A stretch of 64,000 nucleotides of DNA from Xiphias gladius (Eukaryota; Chordata; Actinopteri; Istiophoriformes; Xiphiidae): NCBI RefSeq assembly GCF_016859285.1, contig NC_053417.1, positions 16,090,706 through 16,154,705 of the forward strand, in the 5' to 3' direction. How positions within the stretch are numbered: position 1 is the first letter of the stretch; every line of letters starts with the position of its first letter. The notes beneath the pieces were generated by a model. It saw only the letters and a program-made list of their open reading frames with translations. It had not been told where the DNA came from and did no database searches. The position numbers and the translations under genes are program-made. Shown here in pieces: positions 23,801 through 34,397 of this stretch.

Positions 23801-25399
23801 GAAAATCCAAATTGCAATACAATTAATATATTAATAATATGATGTATGATTTCTTACAGTTTATTTTGCACATTTAACAGGTTTCTTCTAAGTGTTAAAC
23901 TGCAGTGATGTTATCTAGATACAAATCAGTACAGACAGTATAAATAAAATGATTGCTAGCACTTTTTGACAACACCCATGATGATTTCACAGGGGACATT
24001 TCTCATTTCTCATTGCTCCAAAATCAGTGGAATAGCGTGCTGTACACATTGATCTTTGGTGAAGTCCTTACAAAATGTATCACCTATATGTTTTTTGGAA
24101 AACTGACTTATTCAGGAAGTAATGCCTTTCCACAGTTAGGCTACAAGATTTTTTTACAAACTGAAGGAAGGTACACGATCATTATTACTCTTTTAAATTT
24201 TTGTACAGCAAGACAACTGAGGTTAAAATCTCACCATAAACAATTGGACTCTCCATCGATGTTGGTAAAGAAGTGTATGGAGAAACATCTGTGAACATGG
24301 AAGTGACTGGTGCAGGAGAGGAGAGGTATGGAGAACAGACTTTAGACCAGAACAACCGACATTTGTTCTTTTCTACATATCAAGTGGAGATTTAAACAGC
24401 AACAACAGTTATATTAAACTTAGAGCTGCAACAATTAATCACTTTTTCCATCAAAAATGTCAAATATTCACTGGTTCCTGCCTCTCAGATGTGAGTGTTG
24501 CTTTTGTTTCTCATATATGACAGCAAACTGACCTTGGTTTTTGGACTGTTGGTTAAATAAAATAAGCAATTTGAACACATCTCCTTGAGTTGTGGGAAAT
24601 AACAGCAGGCATTTTTCACTATTTTCTTACATTTTATGGACAAAATGATCAATTGTTTAATTGGAAAAATATTGCTAATAAAAATATTTGTTAGTTGCAG
24701 CCCTAAATGTAGGATTGTACAATATATTATCAGGTGTTATTTTATCCACCACATATACTGGATGATACAAGATCAGGGACATTCCATGGACAATACAGTT
24801 TAGAAAACGTAACTATGTAAAAACAAAAAGTTTGGAGTACAGAATACTGAAATTTGAACTTGCACTAGTAGGAGTCTAATTGTAGGAACTGTCAGACTCA
24901 TGACAACAAAGTACTTCATTTTTCTCATGTTTACATAACACTGCTCTACTTCCCAAAACTATTCTGTTCTGATTCCAACTTAGTGCACACTACTAAAACA
25001 TTTAAAATACAATCACATAAGTTAACTTGGAAATTGAATATTTAATTATGTATTGCAGATTTGAACGACATTTTTGTCCAACTGCTTTCCGAATAAAAGT
25101 TTTCAATGATTAGAAAATGCAGACCTAGCCTTCAAATGAGAGCAAAATGGTTTTTTTTTCTTACCAGCCTGGGGATCCTCAGCTGCACAAATAGCAGTGA
25201 AATCTGTCAAATCAAATAATGATGGATGTTCAGTGAAAATTAGATTTGAATGTATATAAGAAAATATTCTTTAGACACTTAGATAAATTACATAATGAAT
25301 GCAATTGCATAAAAACTTACAAATGACACTGAGGACCTTGATATGCCACATTTTCCGTCGAGTTGCAAATGTAGACGCTGTGTTGCTGAGTTGAGTCAT
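14658..25399 (-). CDS. Fc-receptor-like transmembrane receptor with nine Ig-like domains
   Basis: Eighteen exons, in coding order: 25321-25399, 25165-25203, 24235-24372, 23275-23568, 22897-23169, 20091-20360, 19623-19913, 19130-19393, 18666-18935, 18198-18488, 17214-17486, 17008-17122, 16713-16870, 16520-16621, 15657-15725, 15383-15442, 14852-14914, 14658-14722. All phases match; total 1037 residues. Exons 1-2 give a signal peptide (MWHIKVLSVI, FTAICA). Eight single-exon Ig domains follow, each with Cys, W(Y/H) and (Y/H)xC, of three types here called A (WLDVFPxE), D (WYKDGN) and P (KPKPLMTQKP). The ninth domain is split over two exons (RCEVQE, then LYTCHG). Exon 16520-16621 encodes one uncharged membrane span. 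The tail has one Tyr (LVEYITD) and no ITIM or ITAM. This fits teleost FCRL-like receptors, which bind antibody or other ligands on leukocytes; the ligand here is unknown. The start could also be the internal Met at 25351. Use of exon 24235-24372 is uncertain. Confidence 0.82.
15014..15330. repeat. hAT-like MITE in an Fc-receptor-like intron
   Basis: Begins AGAGCTGAAACAACCAGTCG and ends AAAGTTGCAGCCCC, inverted ends of the same family as the copy at 24421-24706. Non-coding, decayed internally. Confidence 0.6.
15866..16330. repeat. teleost short repeat, copy 1 of 2 in this gene
   Basis: Shares long blocks with 22528-22885: 'caaacagttgcttatttata', 'ctaccaactcctgag', 'cacaagctagtcacta' and 'tgtctgctgctgtttggcgc'. 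Both copies lie in introns of the receptor gene. The shared blocks include no exon, so this is a dispersed repeat, not a relict of the gene. Confidence 0.6.
17693..18068. repeat. MITE with AGTTTGNCATTTTGG-type inverted ends
   Basis: Left end TTGCTATTTTGGAAAATACA and right end ATTTCCCAAAATGCCAAACT are inverted. The inside has the phrases 'tagcataaagactggaggca' and 'ccaaaggtaacaaaatctgc', common in teleosts. Related copies lie at 22105-22525, 53890-54175 and 58901-59222. It sits between Ig exons 18198 and 17214. Confidence 0.65.
18290..19079. repeat. recent duplicated Ig-exon block, copy 1
   Basis: About 790 bases match 19715-20503 at a constant offset of 1425, with roughly 16 differences. The block holds most of Ig exon A (18198-18488), an intron, the whole P exon (18666-18935) and part of the next intron. 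Similarity falls off sharply at both ends, as expected from a recent tandem duplication or a gene-conversion tract. Confidence 0.92.
19715..20503. repeat. recent duplicated Ig-exon block, copy 2
   Basis: Partner of 18290-19079. It contains the inner part of Ig exon A (19623-19913) and the whole P exon (20091-20360). After 20503 the sequence diverges abruptly from the other copy. Confidence 0.92.
20805..20839. repeat. (GAT)n microsatellite
   Basis: About twelve GAT/ATG triplets in tandem, in the long intron between Ig exons 22897 and 20091. Nothing suggests it is coding. Confidence 0.95.
21414..21590 (-). pseudogene. decayed Ig-domain exon of the Fc-receptor-like gene
   Basis: One minus-strand frame reads VNFTCKVDVSSGWNYQWYKD followed by GNYLPCTTNKT and AYLCKVTRG, clearly the C, W and C core of a D-type Ig domain. 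The end after AYLCKVTRG is missing compared with intact copies, which run on about 17 residues, although a GT donor is present at 21412-21413. Upstream, no convincing pyrimidine tract and acceptor is seen before the domain, and a palindromic repeat lies immediately beyond. I left it out of the coding model. Confidence 0.7.
21595..22020. repeat. decayed copy of a palindromic MITE
   Basis: Left part 'cctaatgcaatcgaatacaa' and right part 'gtcaacaaaaactctaaaac' ... 'taaaatggccactaagtgta' match the ends of the palindromic family seen at 49640-50020. It is much more diverged than that copy. It abuts the relict Ig exon. Confidence 0.6.
22105..22525. repeat. MITE of the TTTTGGGAAATACACTAA family, decayed
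   Basis: Starts 'gttcaacattttgggaaata' and ends near 'aaagcaaatcagcatattcc'; the middle has 'aagctaagctaacaggctg'. A short inverted repeat, tatgtatgtatggtg/caccatacatacataca, at 22182-22222 is extra. Confidence 0.55.
22528..22885. repeat. teleost short repeat, copy 2 of 2 in this gene
   Basis: Partner of 15866-16330: shared phrases 'cagacagttgcttatttaca', 'cctaccaactctggagg', 'caccagctagtcgctaa'. It stops about 12 bases from the donor of Ig exon 22897-23169. Confidence 0.6.
24421..24706. repeat. hAT-like MITE, both ends present
   Basis: Begins AGAGCTGCAACAATTAATCA and ends TTAGTTGCAGCCCT, inverted termini about 285 bases apart, the usual size for this teleost MITE. Lies in intron 2 of the Fc-receptor-like gene. 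Confidence 0.7.
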
Positions 25400-26060
25400 G
25401 AATCGCCTTTGTAGTTCATCAGAGAATGACTAAAGAGTAGATGGACGTGTGTGACAAATTAATTTCTAAACTTACCTCAGGGTAGCGGCTTTCCTGTCTC
25501 TATGACATCTGCTGTTGAAAAAACAGGAAATGTGTGTCAACCACATTCAGATAGTTGTCTTCACAAAAAGAATTTGAAATGCTGATATCTGCTAAAAAGA
25601 GTCACTGAGTTTAGGGAATTGAAAAACGACTTGCGAGAATGTTAATGTGCTGGCAAGGCTTGCTATTGTGTTGTATGCCAAACAAATGTTGTGTTTATTG
25701 TTTACTCTGTGTGTAGGAAAAAAAGAGGTTAAGTGTGTTTGAAAAGGTTTTTTTCCTTTCCAATTTGAAAGATTTACAGTGTGTCAACATCATGTAGAAT
25801 ATTATACCATTTCAGTTATTAAACTGATTCTTGACAGAATTAAAAGTAAGCAGAACTAAAACCAAAAACTTATATTTTATCCTAGTGCAGTTTCACAGGA
25901 AATCTTTTTTTTTAAACACGTAGGTGTTACATATTTTTTTTATACTTCTGCGAGCCCACCCTATTAACCACAAAAAGCCACATCTGTTTGTCTTCATCTG
26001 AAAGTCAATCTCTAGAAATGTAAATGGAAAGCAGTTTACTAAACTTAATTCCCCTTGAAA
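25400..26060. other. 5' flank of the Fc-receptor-like gene
   Basis: AT-rich upstream sequence. The 5' UTR and promoter of the receptor should lie here. I see no clear TATA box and no other gene. Confidence 0.35.
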
Positions 26061-26100
26061 TAAACAAACACACACACACACACAAACACATGCACACACT

Positions 26101-26144
<44 letters not shown>

Positions 26145-26215
26145 AATATATATATATATATATATATACATATATATAGACACATACATATATATATAGA
26201 CACACATATATATTT
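26061..26215. repeat. (CA)n and (TA)n microsatellite
   Basis: Interrupted CA repeat followed by TA/TATA and CACATATA units. Translated frames across it (Cys-Val or Thr-His runs) are artefacts. Confidence 0.97.
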
Positions 26216-26689
26216 AATTTCCAGATGTGTCACATATAATCTGTCCATCTGTCTGTTGTTTTGTCTCATCATAGTTACCATAAGGTGTCAGTATAACACA
26301 GAAAATTTCTTATTATTTCCAGTCACAGCTCAGACCCCGGGCACCGTGCAAACTGTATCTCTGGTAAAGCACCTCAAGTTTGCTGTTTTACACAAATTTA
26401 CTTTTAAAAAGGATAAATATAAATTTACTTATACTATTGACAAAATACTCTGTCTAGTGTTATTGAATAAATCAATAACACTTAATGTATATGCAATAAC
26501 TTAGTTTGTAAGGGCAGTTAAATTTATTTAGAAAAAACTGCTTGTGAAATACCACTAGAGAACTTCTCTTTGCAATATATCTATTAAATGGTGACACGTA
26601 CTGTATGTTGGCTTCTCAGAACGCTATGTTTAGAGTGTTTTTATTCCAAGGACATCTGAGGAACATGTATGGGTCCTTCAGATGTGAGA

Positions 26690-27170
26690 TTAACAGCTTC
26701 CTCCACCCTTGATCAAATGCAAAATTAAAGCCATTCCTGTCATTTAAGGATTTGGGGACCATAGTTCATGTTTTTATATAATCTTATCTCATCTACTGCA
26801 ACTCTCTCTGTGTAGGAATCAGTCAGTCAGCCTTGTCTTTTCTGCAGTTAGTCCAAAATACAGCACGAGACTCAGAGGAGAGATGGTACTTGCATCGCTT
26901 CACTGGTTATAGATTCTTTTGTTTTTAAAACACTGTATGCACTGACATCAGATCGTATCTCTGCTCTGCTCGATCGCTATTCCACTTCTGGAACCCCTTA
27001 GACCTGCTGACCAGTCACTGCTCTTCATTACATGCTCCAGGGGTGATGGAGCATTATCCGTCATTGGCCCTAAACTGTGGAATTGTTAAAACCTCTCACT
27101 GTTTGATCTTCCTCCTTCCAGTGATACCTTGAAAACACTTCCTAAGATCAATCTCTTTTTTTAGGTTTTT
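26690..27170 (+). mobile_element. 3' remnant of an L2-like LINE
   Basis: On the + strand, pieces of the C-terminal reverse transcriptase region can be read: LCVGISQSALSFLQLVQNTA (about 26808-26867), then a region matching the usual 'LHRFTGY' and 'LLTSHCSSLHAP' segments. The frame is broken by stops and shifts (for example a stop after 'FFCF'). Only the 3' end is left, as is usual for 5'-truncated LINE copies. The clade is from memory: L2 or Rex1-like. Confidence 0.6.
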
Positions 27171-27182
27171 AATAGTCATCAC

Positions 27183-27400
27183 TGGTGGTATGTAACTAAG
27201 TACTAAGTACAATTATGAAGTACTTTACTTGAGTAATTCAATTTTATGCTACCTTGTATTTCTACTCCACTACATTTCAGAGTCAAATATTGTACTTTTT
27301 ACTCCGCTATGGTTATTTGGGAACTTTAGTTACTAATTACTTTTCAGATTAAAAGTTTACAATAAAAAACAACGCGCATTCTTAAAGAGATTAAAGCATT
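27183..27400. repeat. teleost short repeat ('aagtactttacttgagtaat')
   Basis: Contains 'tactccactacatttcagag' and 'ttactaattacttttcagat', phrases of a very common non-coding teleost repeat. It directly follows the LINE remnant. Confidence 0.55.
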
Positions 27401-28149
27401 CGTTCCAAACCTTTTTGGCTTGTGTGTTTTTATTATCTGTTAGTTCTGTGTGCAATACACCTATTGTAATTTTATAATTTTATCCAAAGTTATTGATTCT
27501 TATGCTTTTAATTACTGAGTGATTTATTCTCATCTTTTACTTTTTGCGATTTTATCTGACTGTAATCTCTATAAAGTACTTTGGACAGCACTTTACCTCA
27601 ATATATAAAATGACTTGAGGGGACTATCTGAGACACTGCCAGGTAAGGGCACATCTCATTGTCTAGCACCAATGGAAACACCAATCTTTTGTTTAGAGGA
27701 GTTTTGTGATTCAGGTTGGCCAAAGCCAGTGATACACTAAATTCAGTGACCCATCATCATATTGTGACTTGATTAGGAGTTATAGAAATCCATATTGCCA
27801 CTGCTAGTGTCTTATTTTATTTTTACATCACTGTCATATGTTTTTTTGATTGCTATTACCAAAAACTGTCACATCACACTATTTAGAAAGGGTCACAGCT
27901 GTTATTAGCAATGGTGGCCAGTAGTGTGTCTGTAGAGCAGCAACACCTAACCTGTGACCCAGTCTGAATATTGTGGCATTCATACTCAGCAGTGTGCATT
28001 CGTGTACAGATCTTGGAGTAAATGTTGCCTGCTTTTTTTGAAATACTGGTGCTCTTTTCAGAAAAAAAAAAAAAAAAACCCCACCAGTATTTCAAAAGTG
28101 ATTCGAGAGATCAGGTCAAGACTTATCCATAGTTGACAGATTTATCAAT

Positions 28150-29040
28150 TTTTACTTTTTTTGTATTTACATTTGCAATCAGAAATATTCACCCCCCCCA
28201 CCTCAAAAAGTGATTATAGTGATTTGGATGAAAGATAATGAAAATAAAAGACAAAAAACCTCATTAAACAACAAAAAATATTTGATACATAGTTATTCTG
28301 ACAACAGAAGTTGACTTAACTTTGAAGTTCAAATGATAAATGTAACTCTTAACATGTGTATGAGCAGTATTATTCAACCACCCAGTTTCAGTACTTTGTG
28401 GTGTATCCTTTAGCTTTTATAACTTCTAACAAACATTTTCAGTAAGTGCTGACAAGCTTCTTACACCTCTCGATCGGAATCTTTGCACATTCTTCATGTG
28501 CAAAAGCCTCTAGCTCAGTGATGTTTGATGGCTTCCATGCTGCAACTGCCTTCTTTAAATCCCAAAGATTTTCAAATCGGATTTAAATCTGGTGACTGAG
28601 AAGGCCACTCCAGGATGTTCCAGGATCTTTTTCTCAACCAAGCTTTGGTTGACTCGGAGGTGTGCTTGGGATCATTCTCGTGCTGGAAAGTCCAATGATC
28701 ACCAAGGTTTAATTTGTCAACAGAAGGCCTCACGTTCCTCTTTAAAATGGCCTGGTATTTCTGGGAATCCATGATGCCCGGTACATGATCATGATTGCCA
28801 GTTCCTGCCGCAGAGGACAGCCCCACATCATCAATGACCCACCTCCATGCTTGACCGTGGGGATGGTATTCTTCTGGTAATAAGGCTGGTCTTTCACACG
28901 CCAGACATACCACTGGTCCGTATGTCCAAAGAGTTCCAGTTTGGTTTCATCAGTCCAAAGAACTGTCTCCCAAAACTCTGTAGTCTTGTCCAAATTCCTC
29001 CTAGCATATTCTAGTCAACTTTTGATGTTCCTTGTGGTCA
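28150..29040 (-). mobile_element. Tc1/mariner transposon relic, 5'-truncated
   Basis: The minus strand encodes the catalytic half of a Tc1-like transposase: [20 protein letters not shown] with the DE(T/S)K motif, then [22 protein letters not shown] and WPSQSPDLNPI. The N-terminal DNA-binding region is absent. There is a frameshift after LMMWGC near 28815 and one extra base after DLNPI near 28575. The remaining frame ends with TGA at 28439-28441. The distal part to about 28150 ('ggtgaatatttctgattgca' on the minus strand) is probably the 3' terminal repeat; no matching 5' end is present, so it cannot move. Confidence 0.8.
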
Positions 29041-29179
29041 AGAGTGGAGTGCGAAATTTTATCTTCTGAGCATCAATTACCCATGACCTATAGGTTTGAA
29101 AGGAGAGGTGTTTTTGAGAAGTTTGTAGCTTGCTCCTCCACTGAGGTCAGCAACTGGGGTCAGCTTGGATGCACAGCAG

Positions 29180-29231
29180 TAATAATGAAAGAAGAAATAA
29201 TAATAATAAGAAGAAGAAGAAGAAGAAGATG
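29180..29231. repeat. (AAT)n/(AGA)n microsatellite
   Basis: Short AAT and AGA triplet runs next to the transposon relic. Confidence 0.85.
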
Positions 29232-30319
29232 CAAACACTCAGTTTCCTCATTAATACACTACTTACATGTGACTGGCATGGCACCTTTCAAGCCGAAGGA
29301 TGGTGAGTATTTGATACAGTGGAGTATTTATTTAAAGATTCAGTTTACCCACATCACACAAAAAAACTCACTTACCACTGGTGGTATCTAGCCATGCAGA
29401 TTTTTTACAAATTTCTTACTGTATGACCTGAGGTTTAGAGGTAAATGCTTTAGAGACTATTTGTTATCTCCTTGTTAGAGTGTACTTCCAGTAAAAACTA
29501 TTGACAGCATAGTCTGTAAGTGTTTTACAGTAACAGATTCTAAAGTGTTTTCTCAATATGTTTGTCAACAATTTGAGCAGCTTAAACGAAAAAATTCCAC
29601 TCGCTGCGGAAATCTTAGAGATGCCCATCTCAAAACCTCAGCAGATAAATCTAAACCTATCAGCATAGTTGGAAACCACTTTTTGTCATTTGGACAAATC
29701 CCAATGCCAACATGTCACTCTTCGAATGCCAGCAGATCTGACCATATAGGGCTGTTTCATTATAAAATTACAATGCTGCAAAACTTGCATCGGTGGTCTT
29801 GTAAATCCTATAAACTTGTGTAACATGTTACTGCAGTCATCAAACAGTATTGTGAAATTTGTGTAGAAACCCAGATAATATGTAATAAAATACAATTTTA
29901 TTAAACAGCCATACAGTCATTGCAATAGCATGTCGAAGATGTCACTGTTTTATTGAGCAGTACATGTATATACTATAACAAACAGCAATTGGACACAGAC
30001 AGAAAAAACATGGTAAATATAGCCTTACATACATGGTACCAACTAAAATAACGTACAACATTTGGCAAACTGGGATCGGTGGGGTGGTGTGGGTCCTCCC
30101 TGCATACTGGAAGGAGTGGGTGAGTTCGGATGTGTTGGTGGGAACAGATATGGAGATGTTGGTATGTTGTTCTGTCCATTTCTTCATTATGTACACACTG
30201 CTGCACAGCCAGCCACGACTTTTTCTCTCATCTTCTCAAACACTCTGGACGAGATAAGAGAGCTGTACAGGGAGGGTTAGAGGGATTTATTATATGTGGG
30301 CTAACACACACGTAAGCAT

Positions 30320-30320
<1 letters not shown>
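29232..30320. other. intergenic, no gene seen
   Basis: AT-rich DNA. The segment 29545-29830 resembles dispersed teleost repeat sequence, but I cannot name the family. Short open frames on both strands near 29.9-30.3 kb show no known domain. Confidence 0.35.

Positions 30321-30412
<92 letters not shown>
30321..30412. repeat. (CA)n microsatellite
   Basis: About 45 CA units in a nearly pure run. Confidence 0.98.
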
Positions 30413-30418
<6 letters not shown>

Positions 30419-31429
30419 TGAACTCACCTTAAAACATAAGACCTTGACTTCTGCTGGTCCTTTAAAGGCACTGGTGGAAAGATAATTAAAGCAAGAAGAG
30501 GGTTAAATGGGGTCACGAGGTGTTAATAATCACTTCAGCCAGGAATGTTCTGGGAGAAACTGTGTGATTGTGTGTGCGAGGCTGTGGATTAGCTTGAGGT
30601 TTCGTATGTGTGTGAGATCCACTGCATATTTTCCACTGCAGATTATCTGGCTTGGTTTTTGCCCTCTTCGCCCATTCTACCTTCTTCTCACAGCACTCCA
30701 CTCGGCCTGTTGACTCATGGTAATGTGAAGAGTTTGGCTGTGCGTCAGATCATCTGGAGTCATTTTTAGAAGCTGTGGAGTGCTGCGCTGATATCACCCC
30801 TACCCCCCAACCCAAAGGCGCTCCCTGTCTTATCCCTCGTTTTCCCCTTGAGGGACCCTCCCACGTATGGCTGTGCCTTATGGGACCGCATCCTGACACT
30901 CTGTAAAGACTCAGAAGCATGATCACATCATCTATAGGGCACAGTTTGCACTTCGTGAAACCGCTCCTTTGGTAATCTGATCACAAGTGGACAGCTGCAA
31001 ATACAGGTGTGAATGCATCGCAACGCATCGAGGATGCATTAAGAGCAGATCACTCGAGGCACCTGGGAGGTGGTCAGGAAGGCATGTGACCCCATTTGCG
31101 GTATAGTGTGAACACACGTGTCCCTGACTGTACTGAAGGTCAAATTTGTTCTGCGCATGTAGCACAGAAAATGCATCCAGTTTATTTGCTTATGTCAAAC
31201 AAGAAAGACGAGGAATTGAGTCCCTATGTTCAAGGATAAATACCAAAATGACACTGCAATCTTCCTCTAACTGTACACCTGAGAGCAAAATGTAAAGTGT
31301 TTTCACTCTGGCAGGGATCATGTTTTTTTAAATGATAAAATCAAATGTGTTCTGAAGGGCAACATTTGATCACAAGTGGTCATGCCTTCTGATGCCAGAT
31401 GTATAACTATAAATGATGTCCAATATATA
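30413..31429. other. intergenic, no gene seen
   Basis: Somewhat less AT-rich than its surroundings. Neither strand shows splice-bounded open frames that resemble a known protein. Confidence 0.3.
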
Positions 31430-31815
31430 TAGGCAAAATCTAGGTTTGTGATATCAATAGGTCTTTATTTAATGCACTTTAAAATGTAAGTCAAAATTTA
31501 ACTAACATTTTTTTGTTTACAAATCTCATGAAAAGACTAAAACAAACAATGAATGTATTGTAATAAAAATATTGCCTGTGTAGCCAAAGCCTGATACAGC
31601 CAATATCTCTGTGCCAGAAACAATCGTTGTTTAAAACCTTTTAAAAACACTGCTGCACTGACATTGTTCCTTCATTAACATGGACACGAGCAATGTAAAT
31701 TTATTGTGAGTCAATCCCATGATCTGCAGCTGAAAATGGTCCCCAACAAATGCATTATTTATTCCTGTTTGAGTAACGTTTGCTAAAAACTACAGTGTCC
31801 CGCTTAACATTTAAA
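31430..31815. repeat. dispersed repeat, copy 1 of 2
   Basis: Shares a set of blocks in the same order with 33640-34070: 'gcctgatacagcc', 'tctctgtgcca', 'gacattgttccttcatt', 'atctgcagctgaaaa', 'gcattatttattcctgtttg'. A non-coding teleost repeat family. Confidence 0.6.
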
Positions 31816-33639
31816 AATCTCCTGGTAAATGTCCAGTTAAAGGGCAGAGATGCCTTTCATTTACATATCTTTCAAGTTCAAGATTTAAGAATTATCCAAT
31901 TACAATGGCAAGATTCTGGCTGGGGACACATGATTACTTGGTCATGTTGAGCAACGTGTCCATGGAAGTGACAGAATGAAAAGAAAAACTATTTCCCTCC
32001 TTGTCGAAATAGATCATTGGATCCCAAATAATTCCAAGATTCAGTCAAATTTAAACACAACAAAACTCCACTGATTTTAAAATAAAAACTGAGCGGTTAA
32101 TAATGTAACTGAAAAGAAGTTTAAACTCAAAAAAACTAAAAGAACCCACAACATTTTTTTTGCTACAGAGCCTGCTCACTCACTGCATCCTCAGCCTGAA
32201 GATACAACGAAAAAGCTCTTAAAGCTGCCTTGACATTCAGTCATGACTTGACAGTTTTCGTTCAGAATATACACTTGCCAATGTTATGAGAATAATTGCC
32301 AGGAATTGTGGCAGGAGTAGAAATGTAAGGAATGACAAATCTGCCCACAAAAGTCATAGCGAAATCCCACTACAGGCACCACATTTGAATGTGTTATGTC
32401 TTGTCTTAACTTCCTTCATGTGCATTTTCATGTGGTCTATGTCCAGACAGGCTCTAGTCGAGACCAATTTATGCTTAGGGGTTAGCCAGTAAGCGGAGGG
32501 GAGAATAGTGGGGAGGTTTTATATGAGGGACCTGCCATCTACGAAATATTTAATATAATTGGCCCCTTGCTCACGTGTTCTCACTGTACAGCAGGCAAGG
32601 AAAGTGATAGTGTTTCACACTGCCACAAAAAGAACCAGTGGTATGTCCTTCACAGTAAGATAAAACCATTATCCTTCACTCTATGACTCTTTCACAGCCT
32701 CCAACTATCCTGTGCATCTCTTTACCAACATGATTAATCATCTTAATCATCTCCTCATTGTGCTCTGCTCAAATGTCTTGCTCTTCTCCCCCCATTTTTC
32801 CCTTTTCTCTGTATTTTTTCTCTTTATTTTTTTCTCTCTCACCACTTCATGCTTTTTATAAATACTTAATAGGGGTTTCTCTTGTCAGCAGTAGAAATGA
32901 CACTGCTGGCACTCCTTGAAAGGCTACACCACTCAAGCATATAAAAAGCTTAAATTAAAGTGCCAATACCAAAAGATGAACGTGGCTGCCTAATAGTGAG
33001 GCTATAAATCGAGACATGAAAGCTGTAAAAACATCAAATTTGGTATTTCTATTCGACTGACGTTAATCTCTGTCACATTACCACATCCAAAAGCAGAGCA
33101 TGAATCTAAAAGATGTACCGAGCGGTTATTGGTTTCAATTTGAAGCTATGGGTTTAAGAACACTGCAATTCATGGTGGGTCAGCAGGCACGAGAGCATTA
33201 TAAGCCAAGCATTGTATCATAATCTATGATGTAGGGTTTATGTGTGAAAGTAGTAATGAGCTTTGTTTGTTGTAGTTATGGTAGTAGCATGTGATTGAAG
33301 GATATTTTTGAGGAAATGAAGATTTATAGTGAGGAAAAATGCATGCACAAGTGACTTTTGTGTCCAAAACACTGGACTACTGAACATTCGCAATCTCTAT
33401 CACACAGGAATGGGTATTTCTTTTTCTTCCTTACCTCTGGAGATTAAGATGTTAGTTTATTTGCCCTTCTCCTTGTCAGCCTCTGGAAGAATAACCTCTA
33501 TTGGGAGAGAAATAAAGTTTAATTATGTTTAAATGGCTTTAAACGCTGGTATATTATAACAATCACACAGTTTCATGAAAGTTTAGGGTCAGGGAAACTG
33601 GAATTATTAACTGGGACAAATAACAGGTTCCCCAAATTT
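31816..33639. other. intergenic, no gene seen
   Basis: AT-rich spacer between two copies of a dispersed repeat. No convincing exon, RNA gene or further repeat. It may include 3' UTR or regulatory DNA of mybph. Confidence 0.3.
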
Positions 33640-34070
33640 CCAACATTTAGATTAAAGGTGTATTAAAGGGTAAGTCTGGTGATATTATCCATGGTTTTCC
33701 TTACTGTCAACAAATCCAATGAAAAGACCAAAAGCAACAAAGAACTGATCATCCTGACAAGTGTTGTCTGTGTATTCAGAATCTGATATAGCTTATTCCT
33801 CTGTGCAAATAGACCTCCATTGTTGTCACATAAATGAGTCACTGTTGTACAGATCGAGATGTTCCTTTAGTACCATGAAAATGGGCACTGCAATGTATTT
33901 TCAATCGATCACTCGTAGACCATCATGCTGCTGTAAAATTCTCACTAGTGCAGCAAATCCACAGCTGAAAAAAGTAACCAACATATGCACTGTTTACTAC
34001 TGTTTGAGTTACGACAGTGCCTAGGCGTTTTTAGAAACCATTTAGTCTTTTAAAAAAATAGAACTATTCA
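33640..34070. repeat. dispersed repeat, copy 2 of 2
   Basis: Begins with 'aagtctggtgatattatcca' and has 'gaatctgatatagcttattc', 'tgcactgtttactactgttt', parallel to 31430-31815. Confidence 0.6.
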
Positions 34071-34397
34071 TTTGTCACCCTTTAAAGTTTTAGCCCAAAG
34101 CCCCACGACCATTTGTCTCGGTTTGGGGGCTAATCAACCACATTTCCACCATGGTCTGCATGGACTTCACAGGAAATCCCTCTATACCTCAACTACTGTG
34201 AGATTTCAGTACTTGAGGTATAGAGGGGTAGAGTCTTTCAGTACTTCACAACTTCAGGATTGAAGGACAGACTCACACATTGTTGGTTTTGGTCCTTTCG
34301 TGGGATCTAAAATTATATAAAAATTATATATAGATTATATAAAATAATACATAAAGTTTTGCCAGCTTTATCCTTTAACCCGTAACTCTGTCTGGAG

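Noticed and set aside
26061-30412. Search for retroviral, LTR or Polinton remains in the gene-poor spacer
   Set aside because: I found only a LINE 3' remnant, a Tc1 relic, short repeats and microsatellites. No paired LTRs, capsid or envelope-like frames were recognised here or elsewhere in the window.
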